This document shows positions 10,365 through 20,200 of a stretch of DNA of 64,000 bases, in pieces. The translations under genes and the position numbers were made by a program. The notes under the pieces were generated by a model, which ran no database searches, had not been told where the DNA came from, and worked only from the letters and a program-made list of their open reading frames with translations. Position 1 is the first letter of the stretch, and each line of letters begins with the position of its first letter. The stretch spans positions 124,001 through 188,000 of the forward strand of contig NC_016480.1 of assembly GCF_000227115.2 (NCBI RefSeq). The letters run 5' to 3'. The DNA comes from Naumovozyma dairenensis CBS 421 (taxonomy: Eukaryota > Ascomycota > Saccharomycetes > Saccharomycetales > Saccharomycetaceae).

Positions 10365-12254
10365 ATGAGTCATGAATCCACTAAACTTGACAATGAAAAA
10401 TTCCAAAAGGAAACTTGGGAAATGATCCGTAATCATTTAAATGCAGTATTGTCACATATTGATGTATCAAAGACTAAAAATGAAGAATATATAATTCAGA
10501 CCATGGAAGATATTCTCCAAGCTAATATACTTCTGGGTAAAGATATTTTTATTAGTTTGCTGATAGAATACCAACGCCAATACAATGCACCTGAATTTTT
10601 CACTATTCTAATTAAGATAATTAATAGTGAATTGCCAAATGTAGGCCTCGATTGTTCTAAGGAATTAACATCTAGGTTTATTGAAAAATACAATAAGGAG
10701 CCTCAATCTAGGCGATCTCTATTTACAATGACTACGTTTCTTTGTGCTTTATTTAATTATGAGGTAATTCACGAAATCGTTCTCTTACAATTATTACATT
10801 TGTTATTACAAGATATCAATGATTTTTCTATTCAAATAATTATTGAAATATTAGAAAAATCAGGTAAAAAATTATTAGAAGTAAGTAAAACTGCTCACAA
10901 TATGATATTCGAAAAACTTCGGGAAATTTTACAGTCGAACGAATTTGGATCATCACCTGATATGATTAATGAGAAACTTGTATCACTATTTGATAAGAGG
11001 AGATTGAACTACGAATCAGTTGCACGTTTATTTTATCCAGTGGTTCTTTCGAAGTTGTCACCGCAATCCCCTCATTCGTTTATGCTAAATGACCTTTCCA
11101 CCATGAAATCTTCCACTTTAGACCAGTTTCAATTACATTCAGATTATCTCCAATTACAGAAGGATTATGACATATTACATTCTCGACTTTTACAGCAAAT
11201 TTCTTCCAGTTCAGAGGAGGAACAATCTTCCAAAGTAGCGGAACCTTTGAAAGATATGACTGCCAAATCAGAAATTGAATTTAAGAAGAAAATATACCTA
11301 ATAATAAAAAGTTCTCTTTCAGCAGATGAAGCTGCTCATAAATTATTGAAATTACGTATACCAGATGATAAAAAATTTGAAATTGTAGATATCATAATCA
11401 ACTCGTCCTTACAGGATCCAACATACTCTAAATTCTATGGCTTATTATCAGAAAGGTTAATATCGGCCCATTCTCGTTCATGGATTCCTGCATTCCACTC
11501 AATATTTGTGGAGAATTGGAAAAATACTGAAAATTGGGAACCTAACCAACTGAGAATCCTAGGTAGATATTGGGGTCACTTATTAGCCGTCGAATCCATT
11601 GGTTTTGGGGACACTTTAGGAATAATCCATTTAAATGATGAAGAAACAAACGCTTCTAATAGAGTCTTTTTTAAATTTTTGTTACAGGAACTGGTAGCTG
11701 AAATGAGTATAGATAAGATGAAAACTACTATGGATGAATTAAAGGATCAACTGGAGGGACTATTCCCTACAGAGGACATTGAACATATGAGATACTCCAT
11801 TAATTATTTTACGGCAATTGGTTTAGGTATACTAACTGAAGATATGAGGGAACGATTAGATACCATTCAAGAGGAAGAGCAAAAAGTATTATTAGAATTG
11901 GAAGAACAAAGAAGAAAGGAGGAGGCAGAAGCAGCTGTAACTGCAGAAACGGAAGGAAAAGAAAGAATAATATCAGAACAGGAATCAAAACAAGGGTCAC
12001 TGCCGATCGAAAAGAGTATAATGATGACAAAAGAGGAAGCTGGAAAACCTCGTGCTTCTAGATATAATCCTAACCAAATTGTGCCACCCAAGAGAAAGCG
12101 TGAAAGATCGATAACACCCCCAAGGAAGAAAGGCTGGGGATCAAGTAGAAACAGAAGTCGGTACCAAAATACCCAGAACCAGGCAGGCATTAACTCAAGG
12201 GGTACACCTAAGTCTACTGAACGAGAAAAAAATAAAGTATTACTAAAATATTAA
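10365..12254 (+). CDS. CWC22: Spliceosome-associated protein Cwc22
   Basis: Cwc22 is a spliceosome component of the Cef1/NineTeen-associated assembly, needed for Prp2-driven activation in the nucleus. The 629-residue protein has the family architecture: an N-terminal helical MIF4G domain (about residues 15-215, containing NSELPNVGLDCSKEL) and a MA3 domain (about 305-430, starting KKIYLIIKSSLSADEAAHKLL). A Glu-rich coiled stretch follows (about 500-560). The C-terminus is basic and RS-like with SITPPRKKGWG. It is somewhat longer than S. cerevisiae Cwc22 (577 residues, YGR278W), mostly in the low-complexity tail. The ATG at 10365 is the first in frame. Neighbours CAB4 and SCW4 match S. cerevisiae order. 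Confidence 0.92.
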   Translation: MSHESTKLDNEKFQKETWEMIRNHLNAVLSHIDVSKTKNEEYIIQTMEDILQANILLGKDIFISLLIEYQRQYNAPEFFTILIKIINSELPNVGLDCSKELTSRFIEKYNKEPQSRRSLFTMTTFLCALFNYEVIHEIVLLQLLHLLLQDINDFSIQIIIEILEKSGKKLLEVSKTAHNMIFEKLREILQSNEFGSSPDMINEKLVSLFDKRRLNYESVARLFYPVVLSKLSPQSPHSFMLNDLSTMKSSTLDQFQLHSDYLQLQKDYDILHSRLLQQISSSSEEEQSSKVAEPLKDMTAKSEIEFKKKIYLIIKSSLSADEAAHKLLKLRIPDDKKFEIVDIIINSSLQDPTYSKFYGLLSERLISAHSRSWIPAFHSIFVENWKNTENWEPNQLRILGRYWGHLLAVESIGFGDTLGIIHLNDEETNASNRVFFKFLLQELVAEMSIDKMKTTMDELKDQLEGLFPTEDIEHMRYSINYFTAIGLGILTEDMRERLDTIQEEEQKVLLELEEQRRKEEAEAAVTAETEGKERIISEQESKQGSLPIEKSIMMTKEEAGKPRASRYNPNQIVPPKRKRERSITPPRKKGWGSSRNRSRYQNTQNQAGINSRGTPKSTEREKNKVLLKY

Positions 12255-12787
12255 CTGTGATTCCAATATTAAATTTTCTATCAATGATTTTAATGCCACT
12301 TCGAATTTTATACTTATATACGTATCTTTGAGATACTTATAGTCTAAACAAAAAGATCCTATTTTTGTAGCATGAGTCTAATCATCATTATTACACTACC
12401 TTGAAAATAACCATACAGAAGCAGAAGCAAATAAGGTTCCGGCATATTAAAACTATATAACGAACTAAATATAGGGATTAAAAAGAATAAAATAATTTAA
12501 ATTGAAAGAACTAAAATATAGAAAAGGGTATAATAGACACGAAAGAAGGCTAAAAAAAAGTTAAGAGTAATACAATATATAGGATATAGCAAAAAAAAGG
12601 AGGGGTATCATGGATAAAAAAAAAAAAAACACAAATAAAGTTGGAACTTCTTGTCTTAAATAGAAATATAATAAAAAGAGGCACCAGATATTCAATACAA
12701 ATTTTCCCTCTCTACATCACAAAAAGTTGAAAAGATACTGTGTAAAAGAAATGAGTTAACAACAAACTGTTTAAATCATCCTATTAT
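12255..12787. other. Convergent intergenic region, A-rich
   Basis: This 530-bp region between the 3' ends of CWC22 and SCW4 is very A-rich on the + strand, with several poly-A runs (around 12555, 12593 and 12617). I see no gene or structured RNA. It presumably contains the 3' UTRs and polyadenylation signals of both genes. Confidence 0.4.
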
Positions 12788-13903
12788 CTATTCGTCGGAT
12801 AAGATACCGAAGTACTTTTCAACACCGTATGGACCGTCAGCCTTCCAATAATCATTGAAAGCAGTGAATAAGTAAGTAGAAGAACCACAAACCTTCTTAA
12901 TAGAGTTGACGGCATCAGCTTGGTTAGCCTTAGATGGGACAGCAACACCATAAGTTTCACCCTTTGATGGCCAACCAGATTCAGTAATAACAACATCCTT
13001 GGCACCATCACAGGCAGTCCACACTCTTTGGATTTGTTGTAATAACCAATCACCGGAATCTTGAGCAACAGTGTTCTTGTCGAAGTAAGCATGGGCATTA
13101 ACAGCCATGTAATCAGAATACTTACATAATTCAGGGTTGTTAATGACAGAAATGAAAGTATCAACAGAAACAACTGGACCAGTGTAACCAGCGCTGGTTA
13201 AGGCAGATCTACCAGTGGCGACGTATTGACCAACTTGAGATGGAGTAGCTTGGTTACTGTTAACTAATTCGTTACCGATAGAAACAGTGACAACATCATC
13301 CCAAGAACCGTATTTTTCAACAGCAGCTTTGATAGTGTCAACACTAGCTTGAATTTGGTCAACATAGTAAACACCCAAAAATAATTTTTGAGAGGAAGTC
13401 TTACCTTTGTAAACGTTTTCAACTTGGTTACAATCAGTACCGTATAATCTAATGACTGGGAAATCTTTCAAAGAGGATAAGTCAGAAGCAACTTGGTCAG
13501 GGGATTTACATGTACCATCAGCGTTATATGGAGTGTAAGTAACACCCTTAACATCAGATGCAGCCATTTCAGTGGAATCATCACTCTTAGTAGAAGAGGA
13601 TGCAGTGGAAGCTGTGGAAGCTGCGGCAGAGACAGCAGCTTGAGTAGAGACAGCGGCGGCAGCCTTTGGACTGGCAACATCTGCAACAGCGTCCTTTTGG
13701 GCAGCTTCAACGACAGTGGCATCAAGGGCAGCTACTTGAGTTGGAGCAACAACGTTGTTGTTGATGGCATTGACAGTGACAGTTTTGTGTGTTTCAATGG
13801 TAGTGGTAACAACAGCACGCTTTTCCTTATGTTGATGAACAGCTGGAGCGGCCATAGCGGCACCTAACAAAGAGGTGGTAGTAACAATTGTAGAGAAACG
13901 CAT
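12788..13903 (-). CDS. SCW4: Cell-wall glucanase-like protein of family GH17 (Scw4/Scw10)
   Basis: Scw4 and Scw10 are secreted soluble cell-wall proteins of glycoside hydrolase family 17, thought to act as beta-1,3-glucan transglycosidases. The 371-residue protein starts with a signal peptide (about residues 1-19, ending AAMA-AP). A Kex2-type KR site follows at 28-29, then an Ala/Ser/Thr-rich spacer to about 117. The GH17 domain runs from about 118 and holds the two catalytic glutamates in SIGNELV (E212) and ITESGWPS (E308). Codon use looks strongly biased, as for an abundant protein. Position between CWC22 and PXR1 matches SCW4 (YGR279C). SCW10 (YMR305C) is its whole-genome-duplication paralogue, so the symbol rests on position. 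Confidence 0.9.
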   Translation of the reverse strand: MRFSTIVTTTSLLGAAMAAPAVHQHKEKRAVVTTTIETHKTVTVNAINNNVVAPTQVAALDATVVEAAQKDAVADVASPKAAAAVSTQAAVSAAASTASTASSSTKSDDSTEMAASDVKGVTYTPYNADGTCKSPDQVASDLSSLKDFPVIRLYGTDCNQVENVYKGKTSSQKLFLGVYYVDQIQASVDTIKAAVEKYGSWDDVVTVSIGNELVNSNQATPSQVGQYVATGRSALTSAGYTGPVVSVDTFISVINNPELCKYSDYMAVNAHAYFDKNTVAQDSGDWLLQQIQRVWTACDGAKDVVITESGWPSKGETYGVAVPSKANQADAVNSIKKVCGSSTYLFTAFNDYWKADGPYGVEKYFGILSDE

Positions 13904-15422
13904 TTTTCAATTTATTTTTTTGTTGAATACTTGGAAGTAACGAGTGGATTTCGATAAAGCAAAAAATATAACTTAAAAGGAATGTAAAAATTGAAAATCA
14001 ATTTAGTTTTTGGATAATCAAAGGAATGACTTAGTAGTTGGCGATTAGGTTTTTGCTATCGTTGTAGAGCTTTAAAAGAACAAATTGAGCTAAAACTGCT
14101 TAAAAAAAAAAGGTGGAGTAATTACGTATGTGGTCTAAAGATCTTTCTAATGGAATAAATCATAGATATTAGGAAGTTCTTATATAAAGAAAATAATGAA
14201 ATTTGTAAAAAAAACCTCGAGGAAAACAAAAAAATCAATAACAGTCCAAAAACAGTAAGCAGTTCAACCGAATAGGAAATAATACGATATTTTTTCTCGA
14301 CCTTTTCAGATACTGCACAGCTACCGCGCAGTGCATGATTAGTCTGGCCCATTTTACTCGGAATCTCCTGCAGATGAATCACCGTACAGAACTCGTTTAC
14401 GTACAACGAAGTTGGCCTCGACCGTAGGAGAAATGCGCTACTACAAGAAGCAATAATTGTCGTTTAGCACGGGAATACGACAAAACATATCCTTTACTGT
14501 TGTTGAGGATAAGTAAATGGGAACTATCCTTGATATCTCAACGGATCATCCTTAAAATTAATGTCGATCACGTGGTAATCAACCATCAGACAACATATCC
14601 GAAGGTCTGCGTAGTATGATCCACATATTATTAGGTGAAGAAACTTTTTCCTTCGTTATGAGAAGGTAATAAAGAAAAATGAAGACGTTACTTTTATATT
14701 AAAGATATCTTCTTTTTTCACTCAATAAACGCTTAGAAAAGAAGTAATCGTATCTTTGTATGTCAATTAACTTCCTTATCATTTTTTAAATGAAAGAAAA
14801 AGAATGTTTCATTAGCTACTATTTAGAGCGACGGGAGCTAGATGATGTAGTTCAACGACTGTTGTTATTATTTGGCAGAGAAATTTGCACTTTCTCAAGT
14901 CCTGTGTTCAGGAAAAGAAATGTTTAGTAAGAATTTAAATAAGTTTAAATAAGTTTAGGTAATGAAATGGCTCATTTAAAGAGAAGGAAGTCTCTGTAGA
15001 AAACTATTGAATAGTAAAGTTTCTATCTAAAACCGAGTAAATGTTCGACACTTTTTTGTAGACTATGTAGCGAATAACTCATCTTTGTTTCTCTCCCATT
15101 ACATAACGTTATTTTTTACTAGGATTCCTTGGCGGCCTTTCGTGGAAACTCCGTGGGCCGGGCTTTGCTCTCAAATCTTCCATAAAGGAACGTATGTAAG
15201 AATATTGAATAATCGTGAGGGAGGTGATTCAGGATAACGCAAAAACGTAAAAAACGTGCAATTAGTAAAATTTGTTTTAGTGAGTAAAATTTCTTTAGGA
15301 TCAATAATTAAGAAATAAATGTGATATAGTCTATAAAGCACTCGGCATAAAAAAACTTCGACTTTGGAAATTCCATTACATCAATACCCGGGGGGGGGGG
15401 GGGAGTTCCTACAATGTACTTA
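13904..15422. other. Long SCW4 upstream region with a 14-G tract near PXR1
   Basis: These 1.5 kb hold the SCW4 promoter side and the 3' side of PXR1; no gene is recognised. Notable items are an E-box palindrome CACGTG at 14570-14575, a short tandem AAATAAGTTT repeat near 14935-14955, and a run of 14 G at 15390-15403. The G-run lies about 20 bases past the PXR1 stop, so it would be a C-run in the PXR1 3' UTR. A short open frame at 14122-14406 (-) has no recognisable features. Confidence 0.45.
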
Positions 15423-16310
15423 TCAATCATTCTTGATCATAAAGATTTCATTCAAAGCTTTGGCATCCATGATAGCTGCTCTTTTCTGTTTGATCCATTT
15501 CGAACGAACTGATAATCTAGTTGATACAGAATCTGGTATTTTGGAGGCAGTTTTACTTGACTCTAGAAAAGCAGCTTGCCTTTTCTGTACCTTCTTAGCT
15601 TTCTTTTCCTTCTTCCTTTGTTTCTTTTTTTCTTTCTCTATATTTTTATCGCTTTTTTTGGTTTTCTTGTCTAGTTTCCTCTTTTTATGTTTCTTTTCTT
15701 TCCTTTCCTTTTTATCTTTCTTTTTCTTTCCCTTGGTCTTCCTATCACTGCTAACATCTGAATCTGAAACCACGTCTGATTCTGAGTCTGAGTTTTTCTG
15801 ATCTTCTTCTTCATCATCATCGTCATCAGCATCATCTTCATCATTGCTATATTTCCGTTTCCTCTCATTAGAGTAACTTTTCAACTTCTTAGTTTTTGGA
15901 TCCCATGTCGATGCCAGTACTTCACCCTTTAAGAAATGGATCCCCCATTTACCTGATAAGATTTTGTCCTTTCTTTGCTTTTCCAATTCATCGACAATTT
16001 CCTCCTCTTTCCCATTCAATCTCCCCAATATTCTTTGGAAAACATCAAGACCTGCACATTCTCCATTATCGAATTCATCTTTCCTTTCTTGGCGTTTTAT
16101 CTTTGCGCCGAGACCCAAATTATCATCCTTAATGTGAACTTTAATGTGGCTTTTATGAGATTGACCTGGTAACATACCAAGTCCCGTTCCTGGTTGCCAG
16201 CCAAATTTTTCTAAAAGTTTATGACCGAACCTCGATGTATCATTACTCCATGCGGTATTCCTTGGATCAAGACCGAATCTTTGTTTCGTTCTAGTAGCAG
16301 CTAAACCCAT
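15423..16310 (-). CDS. PXR1: Ribosome-biogenesis and telomerase-regulating G-patch protein Pxr1
   Basis: Pxr1 (also called Gno1) is a nucleolar G-patch protein required for rRNA processing at early cleavage sites and reported to inhibit telomerase. I choose the ATG at 16310, giving 295 residues beginning MGLAATRTKQRFG, the conserved start. The frame stays open further upstream but without a supporting ATG. The G-patch occupies about residues 25-72 (GHKLLEKFGWQPGTGLG). A strongly conserved central part ends near ASTWDPKT. An acidic stretch and a long KKE/KKD-type Lys-rich tract precede the conserved C-terminus (RLSVRSKWIKQKRAA...ALNEIF). S. cerevisiae Pxr1 (YGR280C) has 271 residues; the difference lies in the Lys-rich tract. 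It is divergently transcribed from YOR1. Confidence 0.95.
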   Translation of the reverse strand: MGLAATRTKQRFGLDPRNTAWSNDTSRFGHKLLEKFGWQPGTGLGMLPGQSHKSHIKVHIKDDNLGLGAKIKRQERKDEFDNGECAGLDVFQRILGRLNGKEEEIVDELEKQRKDKILSGKWGIHFLKGEVLASTWDPKTKKLKSYSNERKRKYSNDEDDADDDDDEEEDQKNSDSESDVVSDSDVSSDRKTKGKKKKDKKERKEKKHKKRKLDKKTKKSDKNIEKEKKKQRKKEKKAKKVQKRQAAFLESSKTASKIPDSVSTRLSVRSKWIKQKRAAIMDAKALNEIFMIKND

Positions 16311-17257
16311 TACTGTTTTTTTTTTTTTGTAATGCCTTAGTGGATGTGCTTGAAACAATATACAGTATTAGCAATGAGAAAATAGTGTAGTTGACTATTC
16401 AATATTTTTTTTTCTTGTTTTAGCTCATCTCTTTTTTTTTTTTTCTCTTTGTACAGTTGCGTATTATTTTTTTTCACGCAGGTAGTCTGTGACATATATG
16501 CTTATTTCTCACCAAAAAATTTTCCACAGTATAAATATACATATATATTACCCGGAAATGCAAAAAAGTGGTTACCCTCTTGTCAGAGTTTTTTGGGTAT
16601 TACCCTGATTTTTTTTCTTACCTAGATTCCACGGCAAATAAGGTGCTGAGCCGTGGAAGTTCGTCGAGATTTCGAACAACTGAAGCTGGGGCTAGGACTA
16701 GGCAGAACTTCCGTGGAGCAAACGGGAAATCAAAATTAAAGTTTTGTAAAAGAAGGAACAAGGCTGAAAATGAACATAGGGCAAAAAAAAAACTCTAACG
16801 GAAACGGAAAAAATTGTCCCTGTTTTGCTACGCTATTATTTTCATTGTGTAGAAAACATAATATAACGAGGAAAGAATAGAATATACGTTGATTTGACAG
16901 CATTTTTAGTGAGAGAGGAGAGTCTAATTAACACTCTTTTGACGCAATTTATGCACTGGACTGGAGTAAAGTCATCTTCACTGGAGTGGAGTCCATAGAA
17001 AATTTGACAAGAACTGTAAATATTTAGACAATACCACTTCTATGAACCTACGTACATAGATATATACCATCTTGTTTTCTCTCTTTGGATGAAATCTTTA
17101 AAAAGCTACCTTTGCATTTAGATCCACATATCTTAAACCGGTATTGCAAGACATTTCGCAATCTGCCAAGACAACGTTATTTATTTTAGTATAGCATACA
17201 CCATTGATTAACCACTTTAAAAGTACAATTAATTGAAGCTTCAAAAACGTTTTGTTA
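16311..17257. promoter_or_regulatory. PXR1-YOR1 divergent promoter with PDRE-like, PAC, RRPE and Reb1-like sites
   Basis: This 947-bp region carries sites for both genes. Near PXR1 are a PAC-like element (AGCTCATCTC at 16422-16431, GAGATGAGCT on the PXR1 strand) and an RRPE-like AAAAAATTTTCC at 16514-16525, as expected for a ribosome-biogenesis gene. A Reb1-type TTACCCGG lies at 16548-16555. On the YOR1 side a perfect Pdr1/Pdr3 element TCCGTGGA lies at 16710-16717. Two near-matches form a perfect inverted repeat, TTCCACGGC at 16627-16635 and GCCGTGGAA at 16650-16658. PDREs are known in the S. cerevisiae YOR1 promoter. Function here is inferred from motif matches only. Confidence 0.6.
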
Positions 17258-20200
17258 ATGTCAATTGCAGGGCAAGAAAACGGAGCGGCCCATACAGAAT
17301 CTGCTGCTAATCATTCCTCATCCTCATCCTCTTCATCCCACTCTTCATCATCTGCTTCTAATCAAATTCAAACTTCAAAAAAATATATTCCTAGTATTGA
17401 AGTAAATAGTGGAATGTCTGAATCTATCTCGAAGACTCAATCAAATAATTCTTCTAATGGAGCTGATAGTAATAGTCTACTTCCCACAGGTGAATATAAA
17501 GTTAATAGAAATAAACCAGAAACTTATTTAAATAGCGATGATATTGAAAAAGTAACCGATTCTGAATTGTTCGTTCAAAAAAGAATCTTCTCATTCTTAC
17601 ATACTAAAAAGATACCTGAAGTTCCAAGTAATGACGAAGAAAGGAAAGCTTTCCCTTTGTTCCATACAAATATATTATCAAATATGTTCATATGGTGGGT
17701 TATACCCATTATAAGAGTTGGATATAAAAGAACTATTCAACCAAATGATCTTTTCAAAATGGATGAAAGAATGTCCATTGAAAAATTATATGCAGATTTC
17801 CAAGATAATATGAATTATTATTTCGATAAAGCCAAGAAAAAATATCTAATAGATCATCCAAATGCAACAGAAGAGGAATTGGTTCATCATTTAACTTTAC
17901 CTAAAATGACTGTCATTAGAGCTCTTTTATTCACTTTCAAACGTCAATATTTTGTGGCCACATTATTCGCTGTTTTGGCTAATTGTACTTCAGGTCTCAA
18001 TCCAATGATTACCAAAAGGTTGATCCAGTTCGTTGAAGAAAAAGCTTTTTTCCCACATATGCATGTAAATAAGGGGATCGGTTATGCGATAGGGGCTTGT
18101 ATAATGATGTTCTTAAATGGTCTTTTCTTTAATCATTTCTTTCATGCTTCACAACTAACAGGTGTTCAAGCAAAGGCTATCTTAACAAAAGCTGCATTAG
18201 ATAAAATGTTTAGAACTTCTAATTACGGTAAGCATAAATTTCCCAATGGGAAAGTTACATCATTTGTTACAACTGATCTTTCAAGAATAGAATTCGCTAT
18301 TTCTTTCCAACCTTTCTTAATGGGGTTCCCAGTCATTTTGGCAATTTGTGTCGTATTATTAATTGTTAATTTGGGTGCCATTGCATTAGTTGGTATTGGT
18401 GTCTTTTTTATGGCTTTCTTCCTCTGTTTATTCATTTTTAAATCTATTCTTGGGTTAAGAGTGAAAGCTAATAAATATACAGATGCGAGAGTTACATTAA
18501 TGAGAGAAATCTTAAATAATATGAAAATGGTTAAATATTATGCTTGGGAAGACGCCTATGAGAAAAATATTCAAGATTTAAGAACAAAGGAGATTATAAC
18601 TGTAAGGAAAATGCAATTCATCAGAAATTTCATCATTGCTTTAGCTATTGCCTTACCAAGTATTGCATCATTAGTAACATTCTTAGCCATGTATAAAGTC
18701 AATAATATGGGTAGAACTCCGGGGAACATTTTTGCATCTCTATCATTATTTCAAGTTTTAAGTATTCAAATGTTCTTCTTACCTATTGCAATTGCTACAG
18801 GTATTGATATGGTTATTGGGTTGGGCCGTTTACAAGATTTATTAGTCGCTCCAGAAAATGATCCAAATATCACTAAGGAAAGAGCACCATCTCCAGATTT
18901 GGATCCATCTATTGCATTAAAATTGGATAATACTTCATTTGAATGGGAAAATTATGAGTTATTAGAATCAGAGGAGAAAAAGCTTGAAGAAGCTTCTAAT
19001 GATAAATTGAAAAAGAAAAAGAAAAAGGGAAACAATAATAAAAGTAAGAAGGAAGAAGAACAGGTGGTCAAAACGAATGAATCCGCACCGAACAATACTG
19101 AAAAATTAGAAGATGGAAAAATTCAATTTTCTGGATTCCATGATATCACTTTAGATATAAAGAAAGGGGAATTTATCATAATGGTCGGCCCCATTGGTAC
19201 AGGTAAAACATCCTTTTTGAACGCACTAGCGGGGTTTATGAATAAAACGGAAGGTAGAATTCAAGTTAATGGTGATTTATTATTATGTGGTTATCCTTGG
19301 ATTCAAAATGCTACAGTAAGAGATAATATCCTATTTGGTTCTCCATATGATAAAAAAAAATATGAAGAAGTTCTTCGTTGTTGTTCTTTGGAAGCAGATT
19401 TGGACATATTACCAGCAGGTGATTCTACTGAAATCGGTGAACGTGGTATTACTTTATCTGGTGGTCAAAAGGCACGTATTAATTTGGCAAGATGTGTTTA
19501 TAAGAAGAAAGATATTTATTTGTTTGATGATGTTTTAAGTGCTGTAGATTCCCGTGTCGGTAAACATATAATGGATGAATGTTTCTTAGGTTTATTAAAG
19601 AATGAAACTAGAATATTGGCAACACATCAACTTTCCTTGTTAGAAAGAGCATCTCGAGTAATTGTCTTAGGTACAGACGGTTCGTTTGAAATTGGACCAG
19701 TGGATGTACTAAAAAGAACTAATCAAACTTTGATCAATTTGTTACTATTTTCTAACCAAGAATCTAAAGAAGAAGATACAGAAAATATAATGGAGGAAGA
19801 AGAATTCGAAAAAGCTGAAAGAACCTTTACCGAAATAAATGAATTGGAAAAGCAAATGACGCAAAAATCTAAGGATCCAAGTGTTATTGTCAATGGTAAT
19901 ACAATGTTAAAAGAAGAAAGAGCTGTTAATAGTATCGGATGGAATGTCTATAAGGCATATTTGTCAGCAGGTGTCGGTAAATGGGGGTTTATTCTAATTC
20001 CATTTTATCTATTATTAATTATTATCACTACATTTTGTCAGCTTTTCTCCTCTGTCTGGCTATCGTATTGGACAGAAGATAAATTTAAGAATAGATCTAC
20101 GAGTTTTTACATGGGTCTTTATTCCTTCTTTGTTTTTGCAGGTTATTTATTCACAAGCAGTCAATTTACTCTTTTATGTGCTATTGGTATTAGAGCGTCT

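Noticed and set aside
13493..13867. 124-codon plus-strand open frame opposite SCW4
   Set aside because: It is the antisense shadow of the Ala/Ser/Thr-rich, codon-biased SCW4 N-terminus.
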